This document shows, piece by piece, positions 52,263 through 60,684 of a DNA stretch of 64,000 nt. Within the stretch, counting starts at the first letter, position 1. Every line of letters begins with the position of its first letter. Both the position numbers and the translations under genes were made by a program. This stretch comes from Coprobacillus sp. CAG:826 (lineage in GTDB: Bacteria > Bacillota_I > Bacilli_A > RFN20 > CAG-826): positions 13,543-77,542 of the forward strand of contig FR897045.1 in the NCBI GenBank assembly GCA_000437235.1, given 5' to 3'. The notes under the pieces were generated by a model. That model ran no database searches and was not told where the DNA came from. It saw nothing but the letters and a program-made list of their open reading frames with translations.

Positions 52263-54549
52263 ACATCAAATTCCAGCTTTTAAAAAAGCAAAACCAATTT
52301 ATCCTCATATATTAGAAAAAGAGATGAATGTCTCTCTTTTCTTCGTACAGGAAGTCAATATTCAAAAAGAAGGTTATCTTCAAATTACAGGAAATAACCT
52401 ATATCGTATTTTTGATAATGGCCAGTTAATGGGCTACGGACCAGCGCGTGCTGCACATGATTACTACCGTGTTGATCAATACATGCTTAAAGAAGGAAAG
52501 CATCGTATTGTTATTGAACATGTTTATTATCATTGTAATAACTTTTGTTCTACAAATACCGCACCTTTTTTAGAATGTGAAGTCATAGAAGATGAACGGG
52601 TTTTAGCCTACACAGGAAATAAAGATGAATTTATTTGCTATAAAAATGAAAGCCGCTACCAAAAAGTAGTGCGTCTTTCTTATCAAAGAGCGTTTTCAGA
52701 ATCTTATCATTTTGCGTTTGATTTAATGGACTTTTATACAGGAAAGAAAAATCCATTTTCATACGTTTTAGCGGATGTTCTCGATGAAAAAGAACTTTTA
52801 TCTCGTATTGTTGATTATCCAAAATTTGAAGGTATAGCCTTCGAAAAAATGGAAGAGGGAACTTTTACTTATGACGAAAGTATCAAGCCCTATGATGATC
52901 GCTATATGCATTTAGAAAAACTAAAGATTTTCCCTATGGAATCATGGGAAGTGGACCCAAATGCCTATATTTCTCGTTTAGTGTATCAAGAAGAAAAAGT
53001 AGGAAGTTTAAAAGCAAATGTTTTTTATACTTATCGTTTGCCTTCTTCTAAAACAGGTTTTATTTCTTGGGAAATTGAAGCTTTAGAAGATAGTGAATTC
53101 TACTTTTTGTTTGATGAGTTAGATTCAAGTAAAGGAGAAAAGAAACCAATCGAAATTCTTTTCTACCGTAATACAACGCATAACATTATTTCTTATGAAT
53201 GTAAAAAAGGAAAACATCACCACATTACCATTGAGCCTTACACGATGCAATTTTTACGTTTAGTGGTAAAAAAAGGGAATATCCGTATTCATCAACTCAG
53301 CTTTATTCCTTATGAAAATCCTTTAGTTTCTGCTGTCACTTACCAATTTAGTAATTATAAAATTCAAAAAGTGGCGAACGCTGCGATTGACACTTTCCGG
53401 CAAAATGCAGTAGATATTTTAACCGATTGTCCTTCTAGAGAAAGAGCGGGATGGCTTTGTGACTCTTATTTTACAGGAAAGAGTGAATCTTTAATTTCTA
53501 AAGAAAATAAAGTGGAACATAATTTCTTAGAAAATTATGCTTTGTTAGAACAATATCCTTATTTACCTAAGGGTATGGTGCCCATGTGTTATCCTGGTGA
53601 TCATCCTGATGGCACCTTTATTCCGAACTGGTCATTATGGTATATTTTAGAACTCAAAGATTATTTATTAAGAACCCATGATGAAGATTTGGTCAAACAA
53701 TCGCTAGCTAAAATTAAAGGGTTACTTCATTATTTTGAAAAATTTGAAAATGAATTAGGTCTTTTAGAAAATTTAGAAAACTGGGTCTTTGTTGAGTGGT
53801 CAAAGGCGAATGATGATGATTTTATTTGTGGTGTGAATTTTCCATCGAATATGCTCTATATGGGAGCGTTAGAAGCGGCTAGTGAATTATTACACGAACC
53901 AAGTTTAAAAATGAAAGCCAAGCATATCAAAGAAATGATTGAAAAGTTTAGCTTTAATGGCGAATTCTACGTGGATAATATGATTCGAAATGAAAAGAAT
54001 GAATTTGTTATTACAGATCATACAACAGAAACATGCCAGTACTATGCTTTCTATTTTCATTTAGCAACCCCGAAAAATCATGAAGAGCTATTTAATAAAA
54101 TGCGCTTAGAATTTGGACCCAAAAGGGATCATGAAAAAGTATATCCTCAAGTCTATAAATCGAATGTGTTTATTGGAGATTACCTTCGTTTAATGATTCT
54201 TCTTGAATATGGATATGTTGAAGAAGTATTAGATGAGACCGTGGATTATTTCTATAACATGGCGATTATCACCGGCACCCTTTGGGAACACGATAGCACT
54301 TTTGCTAGCTTAAATCATGGCTTAACAAGTAGCATTTTCAATATTATATGTGGCGCTTGCTTTGGCTTAATTCGTATCGATCATTCAAATAAAAAGATTT
54401 TCTTAAATAAAAGATTTGCTAAAGAAAAAGCGACTTTACATATTCCTACGGATGATGATGATATTTCCATCAGCAATGAAGAGGAAAAAGTTGAAATTAA
54501 AAAACCAAGCACGTATGAATGTATATATTTAGATTCCGTACAACTATAA
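52252..54549 (+). CDS. GH78-like alpha-L-rhamnosidase
   Basis: 765 residues, no signal peptide, thus cytoplasmic. N-terminal beta-sandwich domains (a YRIFDNGQLMGYGPARAAHDYYRV lectin-like region) precede the (alpha/alpha)6 barrel. The GH78 signature TDCPSRERAGWLCDS lies near residue 390, followed by NWVFVEWSKAND and HDSTFASLNHG. GH78 enzymes release terminal L-rhamnose; its product would feed rhaA-rhaB-rhaD. SD AAAGGAAAAG sits inside the preceding gene. A terminator closes the operon. Confidence 0.85.
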   Translation: MLSEHQIPAFKKAKPIYPHILEKEMNVSLFFVQEVNIQKEGYLQITGNNLYRIFDNGQLMGYGPARAAHDYYRVDQYMLKEGKHRIVIEHVYYHCNNFCSTNTAPFLECEVIEDERVLAYTGNKDEFICYKNESRYQKVVRLSYQRAFSESYHFAFDLMDFYTGKKNPFSYVLADVLDEKELLSRIVDYPKFEGIAFEKMEEGTFTYDESIKPYDDRYMHLEKLKIFPMESWEVDPNAYISRLVYQEEKVGSLKANVFYTYRLPSSKTGFISWEIEALEDSEFYFLFDELDSSKGEKKPIEILFYRNTTHNIISYECKKGKHHHITIEPYTMQFLRLVVKKGNIRIHQLSFIPYENPLVSAVTYQFSNYKIQKVANAAIDTFRQNAVDILTDCPSRERAGWLCDSYFTGKSESLISKENKVEHNFLENYALLEQYPYLPKGMVPMCYPGDHPDGTFIPNWSLWYILELKDYLLRTHDEDLVKQSLAKIKGLLHYFEKFENELGLLENLENWVFVEWSKANDDDFICGVNFPSNMLYMGALEAASELLHEPSLKMKAKHIKEMIEKFSFNGEFYVDNMIRNEKNEFVITDHTTETCQYYAFYFHLATPKNHEELFNKMRLEFGPKRDHEKVYPQVYKSNVFIGDYLRLMILLEYGYVEEVLDETVDYFYNMAIITGTLWEHDSTFASLNHGLTSSIFNIICGACFGLIRIDHSNKKIFLNKRFAKEKATLHIPTDDDDISISNEEEKVEIKKPSTYECIYLDSVQL

Positions 54550-54559
54550 AATTAAGTAG

Positions 54560-54584
54560 AACGTAGATGAAAGTCTACGTTTTT
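54560..54584 (+). terminator. Intrinsic terminator after GH78-like gene
   Basis: AACGTAGA (54560-54567), six-base loop, TCTACGTT (54574-54581), then a T run. It lies ten bases after the stop. Confidence 0.85.
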
Positions 54585-54633
54585 ATATACTTGAGTAAAG
54601 AGAGCGATACCTATGCAATTTCAAAATTAAATG

Positions 54634-54642
54634 TGGTAAAAT
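54634..54642 (+). promoter_or_regulatory. Extended -10 promoter of PocR-AraC gene
   Basis: TGGTAAAAT matches the extended -10 pattern, 22 bases before the ATG at 54665, with a weak -35. Confidence 0.5.
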
Positions 54643-54664
54643 GAAGAAGTAGAAGGGTAAGAAC

Positions 54665-55507
54665 ATGAAACTAGAATTTAATATTGAAAGATTACACCGC
54701 TTATTAAAAAGTTTTTATCAATTAACGGGGATCCGTATTGTTATTTTTGATATTCATCATCAAGAGATCGCTTCTTTTCCTCCTACCAACTGTGCCTTTT
54801 GTAAAAAAGTACAAGCGGAAAAGAAAGGCTATGAATGTTGTATGCATTCCAATGAAGTAGCCTTTGAGCATTGTTTAAAAACACAAGATTTATATACGTA
54901 TGTTTGTCATGCAGGATTAATTGAATCCATGATTCATTTGCGCATTGATAATACGATTGTAGGTTTTATTATGTTTGGTCAAATCACCAATATTATGGAT
55001 AAAGAAGAACGATATCAGAACTTAGTTTTAAAAAACAATTTTGAAGATTGGTTATTAAAAAAAGATGTAGATGATTTAGTTTATATTGATGATGAAAAAT
55101 TACAAAACGTTTCTACAATTTTATTAGCTTTAGCAAAATACGCAATTAGTGAAAAGATGGTATCCATCCAACAAGAAAAATTCTTAAATGATTTGAATGA
55201 ATTTATTGATCAACATTTAGAAGATAGTGATTTAAGCGCGAAAGAGATTGCGCATTTCTTCCATATGAGTAAAACGTGTTTTTATACAACGATGGATAAA
55301 TATTGTAATATGGGAATTGCGCGTTATTTAAAGATGAAAAGATTAGAGAAAGCGAAAGAACTATTAGAAAAAACGGATGATAGTTTACTCGATATTACTT
55401 CTAAAGTTGGCTTTAGTGATTACAATTATTTCTGCCGTGTGTTTAAAAAAGAAATGCACATGTCAGCAAGCGAATATAGAAAAAGTGTACGGACAAATTT
55501 ACAGTAA
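54665..55507 (+). CDS. PocR-domain AraC-family regulator
   Basis: 280 residues. The N-terminal PocR sensory domain (about 1-150) starts FNIERLHRLLKSFYQLTGIRI and has a Cys cluster (NCAFCKKV, YECC, YVCHAGLIE), typical of PocR domains that sense small hydrocarbon or sugar-derived ligands. The C-terminal AraC HTH ends EMHMSASEYRKSVR. It lies just before the isomerase-kinase-aldolase genes and probably regulates them. A perfect 8-bp hairpin (55487-55515) overlaps its stop codon. Confidence 0.9.
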   Translation: MKLEFNIERLHRLLKSFYQLTGIRIVIFDIHHQEIASFPPTNCAFCKKVQAEKKGYECCMHSNEVAFEHCLKTQDLYTYVCHAGLIESMIHLRIDNTIVGFIMFGQITNIMDKEERYQNLVLKNNFEDWLLKKDVDDLVYIDDEKLQNVSTILLALAKYAISEKMVSIQQEKFLNDLNEFIDQHLEDSDLSAKEIAHFFHMSKTCFYTTMDKYCNMGIARYLKMKRLEKAKELLEKTDDSLLDITSKVGFSDYNYFCRVFKKEMHMSASEYRKSVRTNLQ

Positions 55508-55523
55508 GTCCGTACTTTTGTTT
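55487..55523 (+). terminator. Terminator overlapping the end of the PocR-AraC gene
   Basis: GTACGGAC (55487-55494) pairs perfectly with GTCCGTAC (55508-55515), followed by TTTTGTTT. It separates the regulator from the following catabolic operon, which has its own SD AGGAGAA. Confidence 0.75.
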
Positions 55524-55579
55524 ATATAAAACAAAAAGGTTTCTCTTTACAATATAAAGTATATAGGAGAATTATATTT

Positions 55580-56983
55580 ATGAAGAAAAACACTTTTGCT
55601 TTATATTTTGGAAACCGTGGATTCATGCCCGCTGAACTCATCGCGGGAGCGCGTGATGACATGGTAAAAGCAGTAACCGATGCTGGTTATGATTATATTA
55701 TGATGGATAAAGACGCTACCCGCTATGGGGCAGTTGAAACCCGTGATGAAGGTCGTCTTTATCATGATTGGCTAGAGTCCCACAAAGGAGAATTTGATGG
55801 TGTCATTTTATGTATGCCAATTTTTATTGATGAAAATGGAGCCATTACCGCATTAAGAGATGCGAATGTCCCAATTTTAATGCAAGCTTATCCTGATGAA
55901 ATTGGAAAAATGGATTTTGCGCATCGTCGTGATGCTTTCTGTGGAAAGTTCTCAATTACCGATGTCTTTAGTCAATACCATGTTCCATTTACCGTTTTAA
56001 AACCTCATGTTGTTCATCCATTAAGCAAAGAATTTAGACAAAATTTAGATGATTTTGCTGCGATTTGTCGAGTGGTGAAAGGCATGAGAAGATTTACCAT
56101 TGGCTGTATTGGTGCAAGAACTACAGCATTTAAAACTGTCCGTTTTGATGAAGTGGCATTAGAAAAGTATGGAATTACCGTAGAGAGTTTTGATCTTTCT
56201 GAATTATTCCATAAAGTGGATGAATTAAAAGATGATGATGTGAAAGTCGTAGCGAAAATGGCACGTTTAAAAGAGTATAGTAATTTCTCATTAGTGCCTA
56301 CCGATCGTATGATTACTTTAGCTAAAGTATCATGCGCTATCGATCAATATATTGAAGAATATCATTTAGATGCTTTAACTTTACGTTGCTGGAATGAAAT
56401 GGAAACGTATTACCGCGTATGTCCATGTGTGTTACTTTCTGAACTTAATGACCGCGGTATCGTTGCTTCTTGTGAAATCGATTTATGTAGCGCCATTACA
56501 ATGCGTGCGATGAATTTAGCAAGCGGACAATCAACGGCTTGCTTAGACTGGAATAATAACTACGGAACTGATCCAAATAAGGTGATTTTATTCCACTGTG
56601 GCCCAGTTGCTCAATCTTTAATGACGGAAAAAGGTTTAGTAACCGAACACAAGATGTTTGCTAAATGTGATCCCGGTTCTGGTTGGGGCTGTAATGAAGG
56701 TAGAATTCGTGCCTTTGATATGACATTCTCTAACTGTAAAACTGAAGATGGTAAATTAACCATTTATGCTTCTGAAGCAAAATTCACCGGTGAGCCGATT
56801 GAGAACACTTATTTTGGTTGCGGTGGTGTAGCCGAAATTCCTGATTTACAAAATAAACTTATTCGCTTAGCGCGTGGTGGCTTTAAACATCATACCACTG
56901 TGGGTGTAGGCCATATGAAGGATATTTTAGTCGAAGCTTTCTCCACTTACTTACACTACGACGTAGTGGATATTGATCGTTAA
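55580..56983 (+). CDS. L-fucose/L-arabinose isomerase-family sugar isomerase
   Basis: 467 residues. The fold and order fit the COG2407 fucose/arabinose isomerase group: an N-terminal Rossmann-like part (FALYFGNRGFMPAELIAGAR), a metal-binding Glu in TLRCWNEMETYY, CEIDLCSAITM, and a C-terminal FHCGPVAQSLM with His/Cys-rich HHTTVGVGHM. Such enzymes turn an aldose into the ketose. It is shorter than classical FucI (about 590) and the substrate is unknown. First gene of a four-gene route with kinase, epimerase-like protein and aldolase. Confidence 0.85.
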   Translation: MKKNTFALYFGNRGFMPAELIAGARDDMVKAVTDAGYDYIMMDKDATRYGAVETRDEGRLYHDWLESHKGEFDGVILCMPIFIDENGAITALRDANVPILMQAYPDEIGKMDFAHRRDAFCGKFSITDVFSQYHVPFTVLKPHVVHPLSKEFRQNLDDFAAICRVVKGMRRFTIGCIGARTTAFKTVRFDEVALEKYGITVESFDLSELFHKVDELKDDDVKVVAKMARLKEYSNFSLVPTDRMITLAKVSCAIDQYIEEYHLDALTLRCWNEMETYYRVCPCVLLSELNDRGIVASCEIDLCSAITMRAMNLASGQSTACLDWNNNYGTDPNKVILFHCGPVAQSLMTEKGLVTEHKMFAKCDPGSGWGCNEGRIRAFDMTFSNCKTEDGKLTIYASEAKFTGEPIENTYFGCGGVAEIPDLQNKLIRLARGGFKHHTTVGVGHMKDILVEAFSTYLHYDVVDIDR

Positions 56984-56985
56984 TT

Positions 56986-58458
56986 ATGATTTACGCAGGT
57001 TTAGACATTGGCACAACGGGAAGTAAAATAACGATTTTTGATGATACCGAAAAGAAAGATCGGTTTTATGAAAATTATCCTTCTAAAAGAGATGCAAATG
57101 GCCATGAAATAGATGCTTCTATTATTTATGAAACCATTTTGCATTTAATTCAAAAATCAGTACAAGCTTATCCTTCTTTATGCGCGATTGGTTTTACCTC
57201 GTTTGGTGAAACCTTTGTGATGCTCGATAAAGATGACCATATTCTTTTCCCCTCTATGCTTTATACCGATCCTAGAGGAGAAGAAGAAGCAAAAGAGTTA
57301 GAAACAAAAATAGGAAAAGAAAAATTAGGCCATATTGTGGGTCAAATTGGACAAGGTATGTTTTCTTTACCGAAACTTATGTATATAAAAAAGCATCATT
57401 CGGAAATCTATCAAAAAGCCGATAAAGTGATGCTGATGGAAGATTATATTATCTATATGCTAACGGGAAAACGGCAAATTGATTATGCTTTAGCGAGCCG
57501 TACTTTAGCGTTTGATGTGAATACTCGTTCGTGGTCCAAAGAAATCTTTTTAGCAGCAGATATAGATTCTTCTTTATTTTCTACTCCTGTTCCGATTGGA
57601 ACGAGTGCAGGTAATATCAAAGAAAAATTAAAAAAACAATTAAAAATTACTCATCCTTTAGAAATTATTCATATCGCGCATGATCAAATCGCTAATGCGT
57701 TAGGAGCAGGAGTCTATGAAGAAGGTACTGCTGTAGATGGATTAGGTACTTGTGAATGTGTAACGGTTACTTTTAAAGGTGTGCCACAAAGCAACATCCT
57801 TTATGAATACGGATATGGGGTTATTCCTTATGTAAGAGAAAATTACAATGTTTCTTATGCTTTAATTAGTACAGGAGGCGTTTTGATCGATTGGGTACTT
57901 CAAACCTATTTTAAAGATTTAAAAGATAGAGAAGATTGCTTTTCTATTTTAAATTCTAAAATCAAAGAAAAACCAACTTCTGTACTTGTTTTACCCCATT
58001 TTGCAGGTGCTTCAACCCCTTATATGGACGCTCATGCAAAAGGAGCAATTATCAATTTAGATTTAAGCACAAGTCGTTATGAAATCTATCAAGCAACGCT
58101 AGAATCTTTATGTTATGAAATGAAATTATCGTTAGACCTACTTGAAAAAGCAGGAATTCATATTCAAAAGATGTATGCTTCGGGTGGTGGATCTAAAAAC
58201 GATACTTGGTTACAAATGAAAGCAAATATCTTTAATGTTCCAATTTATCAACTGGAAAGTATTGATACAGGAACATTAGGAAGCGCTATTGTAGTAGGAA
58301 CAGCGTTAAAGCTATTTAGTTCTTATGAAGATGGCATGAAAAAATTAATTCGTGTAAAGAAAGTTTTCTATCCTAATCAAGAACAACATGAAACTTATTT
58401 AAAAATTTATCAAACCTATCAGAAACTCTATAAAAGTATGAAAGGATTAAGAATATGA
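56986..58458 (+). CDS. FGGY-family carbohydrate kinase (second)
   Basis: 490 residues; phosphate loop GLDIGTTGSKITIFD, the GFTSFGETFVMLD region, IAHDQIANALGAG, and C-terminal ASGGGSKNDTWLQMKANI. It would phosphorylate the ketose made by the preceding isomerase at O-1. It starts two bases after that gene without a clear SD, so is probably translated by coupling. It overlaps the next gene by ATGA. Confidence 0.9.
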   Translation: MIYAGLDIGTTGSKITIFDDTEKKDRFYENYPSKRDANGHEIDASIIYETILHLIQKSVQAYPSLCAIGFTSFGETFVMLDKDDHILFPSMLYTDPRGEEEAKELETKIGKEKLGHIVGQIGQGMFSLPKLMYIKKHHSEIYQKADKVMLMEDYIIYMLTGKRQIDYALASRTLAFDVNTRSWSKEIFLAADIDSSLFSTPVPIGTSAGNIKEKLKKQLKITHPLEIIHIAHDQIANALGAGVYEEGTAVDGLGTCECVTVTFKGVPQSNILYEYGYGVIPYVRENYNVSYALISTGGVLIDWVLQTYFKDLKDREDCFSILNSKIKEKPTSVLVLPHFAGASTPYMDAHAKGAIINLDLSTSRYEIYQATLESLCYEMKLSLDLLEKAGIHIQKMYASGGGSKNDTWLQMKANIFNVPIYQLESIDTGTLGSAIVVGTALKLFSSYEDGMKKLIRVKKVFYPNQEQHETYLKIYQTYQKLYKSMKGLRI

Positions 58459-59426
58459 AACCATTAGATTATATTGGAAATGAATTTCAACTCTATGGAA
58501 AAGAAGAATATGTGTTAACTAGTGGCCGCGCGAGTGGCGTGAAAATTTGGCATGTAAAAAATGGCAAAGGATTAGAAATGTGTATTAATTTGGATCGTGG
58601 TTTTGATATCGTTTCTTTAACTCATCATGGTGTAAATGTGAGTTATTTAACGCCCAATGGCTATGTTTCAAGTAAATACTATGATGATAAAGGCCTTGGC
58701 TTTTTAAAATCATTCAGTGCCGGTTTTCTTACTACATGTGGATTAACTCAAGCTGGAAGTCCTAATAACGATTTAGGTGAAGAACTTCCGCTTCATGGAA
58801 CGTATAGCCATATTCCAGTGAGTAATGCTCAATATATAGATGAAGAAAATGAATTAGTGTTAAAAGGCGAAATCTTAGATGAAACTATTTTCTCACATAA
58901 ATTAAAATTAGTAAGAACCATTCGTGTTTCAAAAGAAAAAAATAGTTTCTCTATTGAAGATGAAATCATCAATCGTGGAGACCAAGTTACACCTTTAGAA
59001 GTTCTTTATCATATGAATATGGGCTATCCTTACTTAGATGAAGATGCTATTTTAAAAATCAATTCGATTCGAGTTGAAGGAAGAAACGAACATGCTTCTC
59101 AAGATATAGAAAACTGGATGCATATGCATGAACCTCAAGTAGGCTTTATAGAAAAATGTTATTACCATCATTTTGAAAAACGGGCAGAAGTACGTCTATT
59201 CCAACCTAAACTTAATAAAGGAATTGAAATTATCTTTGATTCTCATTCATTACCGTTCTTAACTGAATGGAAAATGTTAGGTGTTCGTGATTATGTTCTT
59301 GGTTTAGAACCAGGAAACTGTACACCCGATGGAAGAAATGTTGGACGAGAAAAAGGTTGGTTAAAATTTATTAAGCCACAAGAAAAAATAACGTATCATA
59401 TTGATGTTCGTATGTTAGAAGATTAA
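58455..59426 (+). CDS. DUF4432 aldose-epimerase-like protein
   Basis: 323 residues of the galactose-mutarotase fold (DUF4432). Visible: MCINLDRGFDIVSLTHHGVNV, LTTCGLTQAGSPNND, LPLHGTYSHIP (catalytic-type His) and LGLEPGNCTPDGR. It likely interconverts sugar anomers for the neighbouring isomerase. Such genes often sit in sugar-degradation operons. No mutarotase is present with rhaBAD, so it might serve both routes. Confidence 0.85.
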   Translation: MKPLDYIGNEFQLYGKEEYVLTSGRASGVKIWHVKNGKGLEMCINLDRGFDIVSLTHHGVNVSYLTPNGYVSSKYYDDKGLGFLKSFSAGFLTTCGLTQAGSPNNDLGEELPLHGTYSHIPVSNAQYIDEENELVLKGEILDETIFSHKLKLVRTIRVSKEKNSFSIEDEIINRGDQVTPLEVLYHMNMGYPYLDEDAILKINSIRVEGRNEHASQDIENWMHMHEPQVGFIEKCYYHHFEKRAEVRLFQPKLNKGIEIIFDSHSLPFLTEWKMLGVRDYVLGLEPGNCTPDGRNVGREKGWLKFIKPQEKITYHIDVRMLED

Positions 59427-59456
59427 AAAGATATGTAAGGAAAGGAAATTAAAAAT

Positions 59457-60296
59457 ATGTTAGTTAATTTAAATGAAGTTTTAAAATATGCAGAAGAGCA
59501 TAATTGTGCAATTGGTTCATTCAATACGCCTAATTTAGAAAATATGGTTGCGGTAATTTCTGCAGCCGAAGAACTAAATGTTCCTGTGATTATCATGCAC
59601 GCTCAATGCCATGAACAAGATGCTCATCTCGATATCGTTGGACCGGTGATGCTTTTAATGGCAAAACGCGCTAAAGTACCTGTTTGTGTACACTTAGATC
59701 ACTGTGAAGATTTAGATTATTTAAAAAGAGCGATTGATTTAGGCTTTACTTCTGTTATGTTAGATGCTTCAAGTAAACCTTATGATGAAAACGTAAGAAT
59801 GACGAAAGAAGCCGTCCGTTTAGCGCATGCTAAAAATGTATCCGTTGAAGCGGAAATTGGTGTCTTAGGTGGAAGAGAAGCCGGAGACCAAAAACCATTA
59901 ACCAAAGAAGAAATGTACACGGATCCAGAATTAGCTAAACGCTTTGTTGAAGATACTCATATCGACGCTTTAGCGTGTTCTTTTGGAACCGCACATGGTA
60001 TTTATAAGGTAAAACCAGAACTTGATTTTGAAAGAATTAAAAAGATTAAAGCATTATGCAACTTACCTCTTGTTATGCATGGAGGTTCAGGTGTATCTAG
60101 CGTAGATTATGTAAAAGCCATTCAATGTGGAGTAAGAAAGATTAACTATTATTCTTATATGGCCCGTGAAGGTGTGTATGCAGCTAGAGAAATTGTTCAA
60201 AAAGACATTACGTTCTATCATGAAATTGCTACTTATGCAACGGAAAGAATGAAAAAAGATGTTTTAAGAGCAATGCATATTTTCTATAATAAATAA
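59457..60296 (+). CDS. Class II fructose/tagatose-bisphosphate-type aldolase
   Basis: 279 residues. Zinc-dependent class II aldolase with AIGSFNTPNLENM, zinc His in HLDHCED, VEAEIGVLGG, FGTAHGIYK and MHGGSGV. It would cleave the ketose-phosphate into DHAP and an aldehyde. Last gene of the PocR-linked operon; SD AAGGAAAGG. Confidence 0.92.
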   Translation: MLVNLNEVLKYAEEHNCAIGSFNTPNLENMVAVISAAEELNVPVIIMHAQCHEQDAHLDIVGPVMLLMAKRAKVPVCVHLDHCEDLDYLKRAIDLGFTSVMLDASSKPYDENVRMTKEAVRLAHAKNVSVEAEIGVLGGREAGDQKPLTKEEMYTDPELAKRFVEDTHIDALACSFGTAHGIYKVKPELDFERIKKIKALCNLPLVMHGGSGVSSVDYVKAIQCGVRKINYYSYMAREGVYAAREIVQKDITFYHEIATYATERMKKDVLRAMHIFYNK

Positions 60297-60304
60297 ACAA
60301 TAAT

Positions 60305-60391
60305 TTAAAAAAATAAGAAAGCCATGGATGAGGAGAATAACTTATAACTATGGTTTTTTATTTCCATTCTTTCTTCTTTTGTATAGTTCAT
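60305..60391 (-). pseudogene. 28-codon ORF, possible gene remnant
   Basis: ATG at 60391 follows AAAGGAGT at good spacing and encodes MNYTKEERMEIKNHSYKLFS and eight more residues before TAA. The start MNYTKEERMEI resembles the N-terminus of helix-turn-helix proteins such as some IS3-type OrfA transposase proteins, and no continuation is seen, so it may be the residue of a deleted gene. A real micro-peptide is possible. Its leader shares a motif with ppdK. Confidence 0.3.
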
Positions 60392-60404
60392 AAAGACTCC
60401 TTTC

Positions 60405-60454
60405 TGTCTACAAATGACGGATTGATGTCTACTTTTATGTAGATAAGTGTCTAC
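60405..60454 (-). repeat. Three TGTCTAC repeats with an inverted copy
   Basis: TGTCTAC occurs at 60405-60411, 60426-60432 and 60448-60454, spaced 21 and 22 bp, with the inverted half-site ATGTAGA at 60437-60443. Spacing of two helical turns suggests a protein array on one DNA face. Part of it matches the ppdK leader. Confidence 0.55.
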
Positions 60455-60495
60455 TTTATTAATAGCAGTTCAAAACGAAATTTCATAAAATATAC

Positions 60496-60537
60496 AAAAG
60501 AGCCCTCATTCACATCTTTGATGAATGAAGGCTCTTT
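60496..60537. terminator. Bidirectional terminator
   Basis: AAAAGAGCC-C-TCATTCA pairs with TGAATGA-A-GGCTCTTTTT over a nine-base loop, with one C/A mismatch and A and T tracts on the two sides. It lies between the aldolase operon and the converging AlbA_2 gene. Confidence 0.85.
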
Positions 60538-60684
60538 TTGTAGAATAAAGAATTAAGTTGAATATCCTTATTCATATTAAATACATAATAAAATTCAAAA
60601 TTTACACTGACAAATAGAAGGACATTTATAGTGACAGAATCTTAAATGCTGGGAGCAAAAGATTCTTGCTTTGATGATATTTAA

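Larger units (their letters stand above)
60297..60684. other. Intergenic region with tiny ORF, repeats and terminator
   Basis: 388 bases without a large gene. Contents: a 28-codon minus-strand ORF with SD (60305-60391), three TGTCTAC repeats plus an inverted copy (60405-60454), and a bidirectional terminator (60496-60537). The stretch 60538-60684 shows nothing recognisable. Confidence 0.6.

Noticed and set aside
55580..60296. Sulfoquinovose degradation operon
   Set aside because: Isomerase, kinase and aldolase classes could fit one, but no sulfoquinovosidase, sulfolactaldehyde enzyme or sulfonate exporter is visible.
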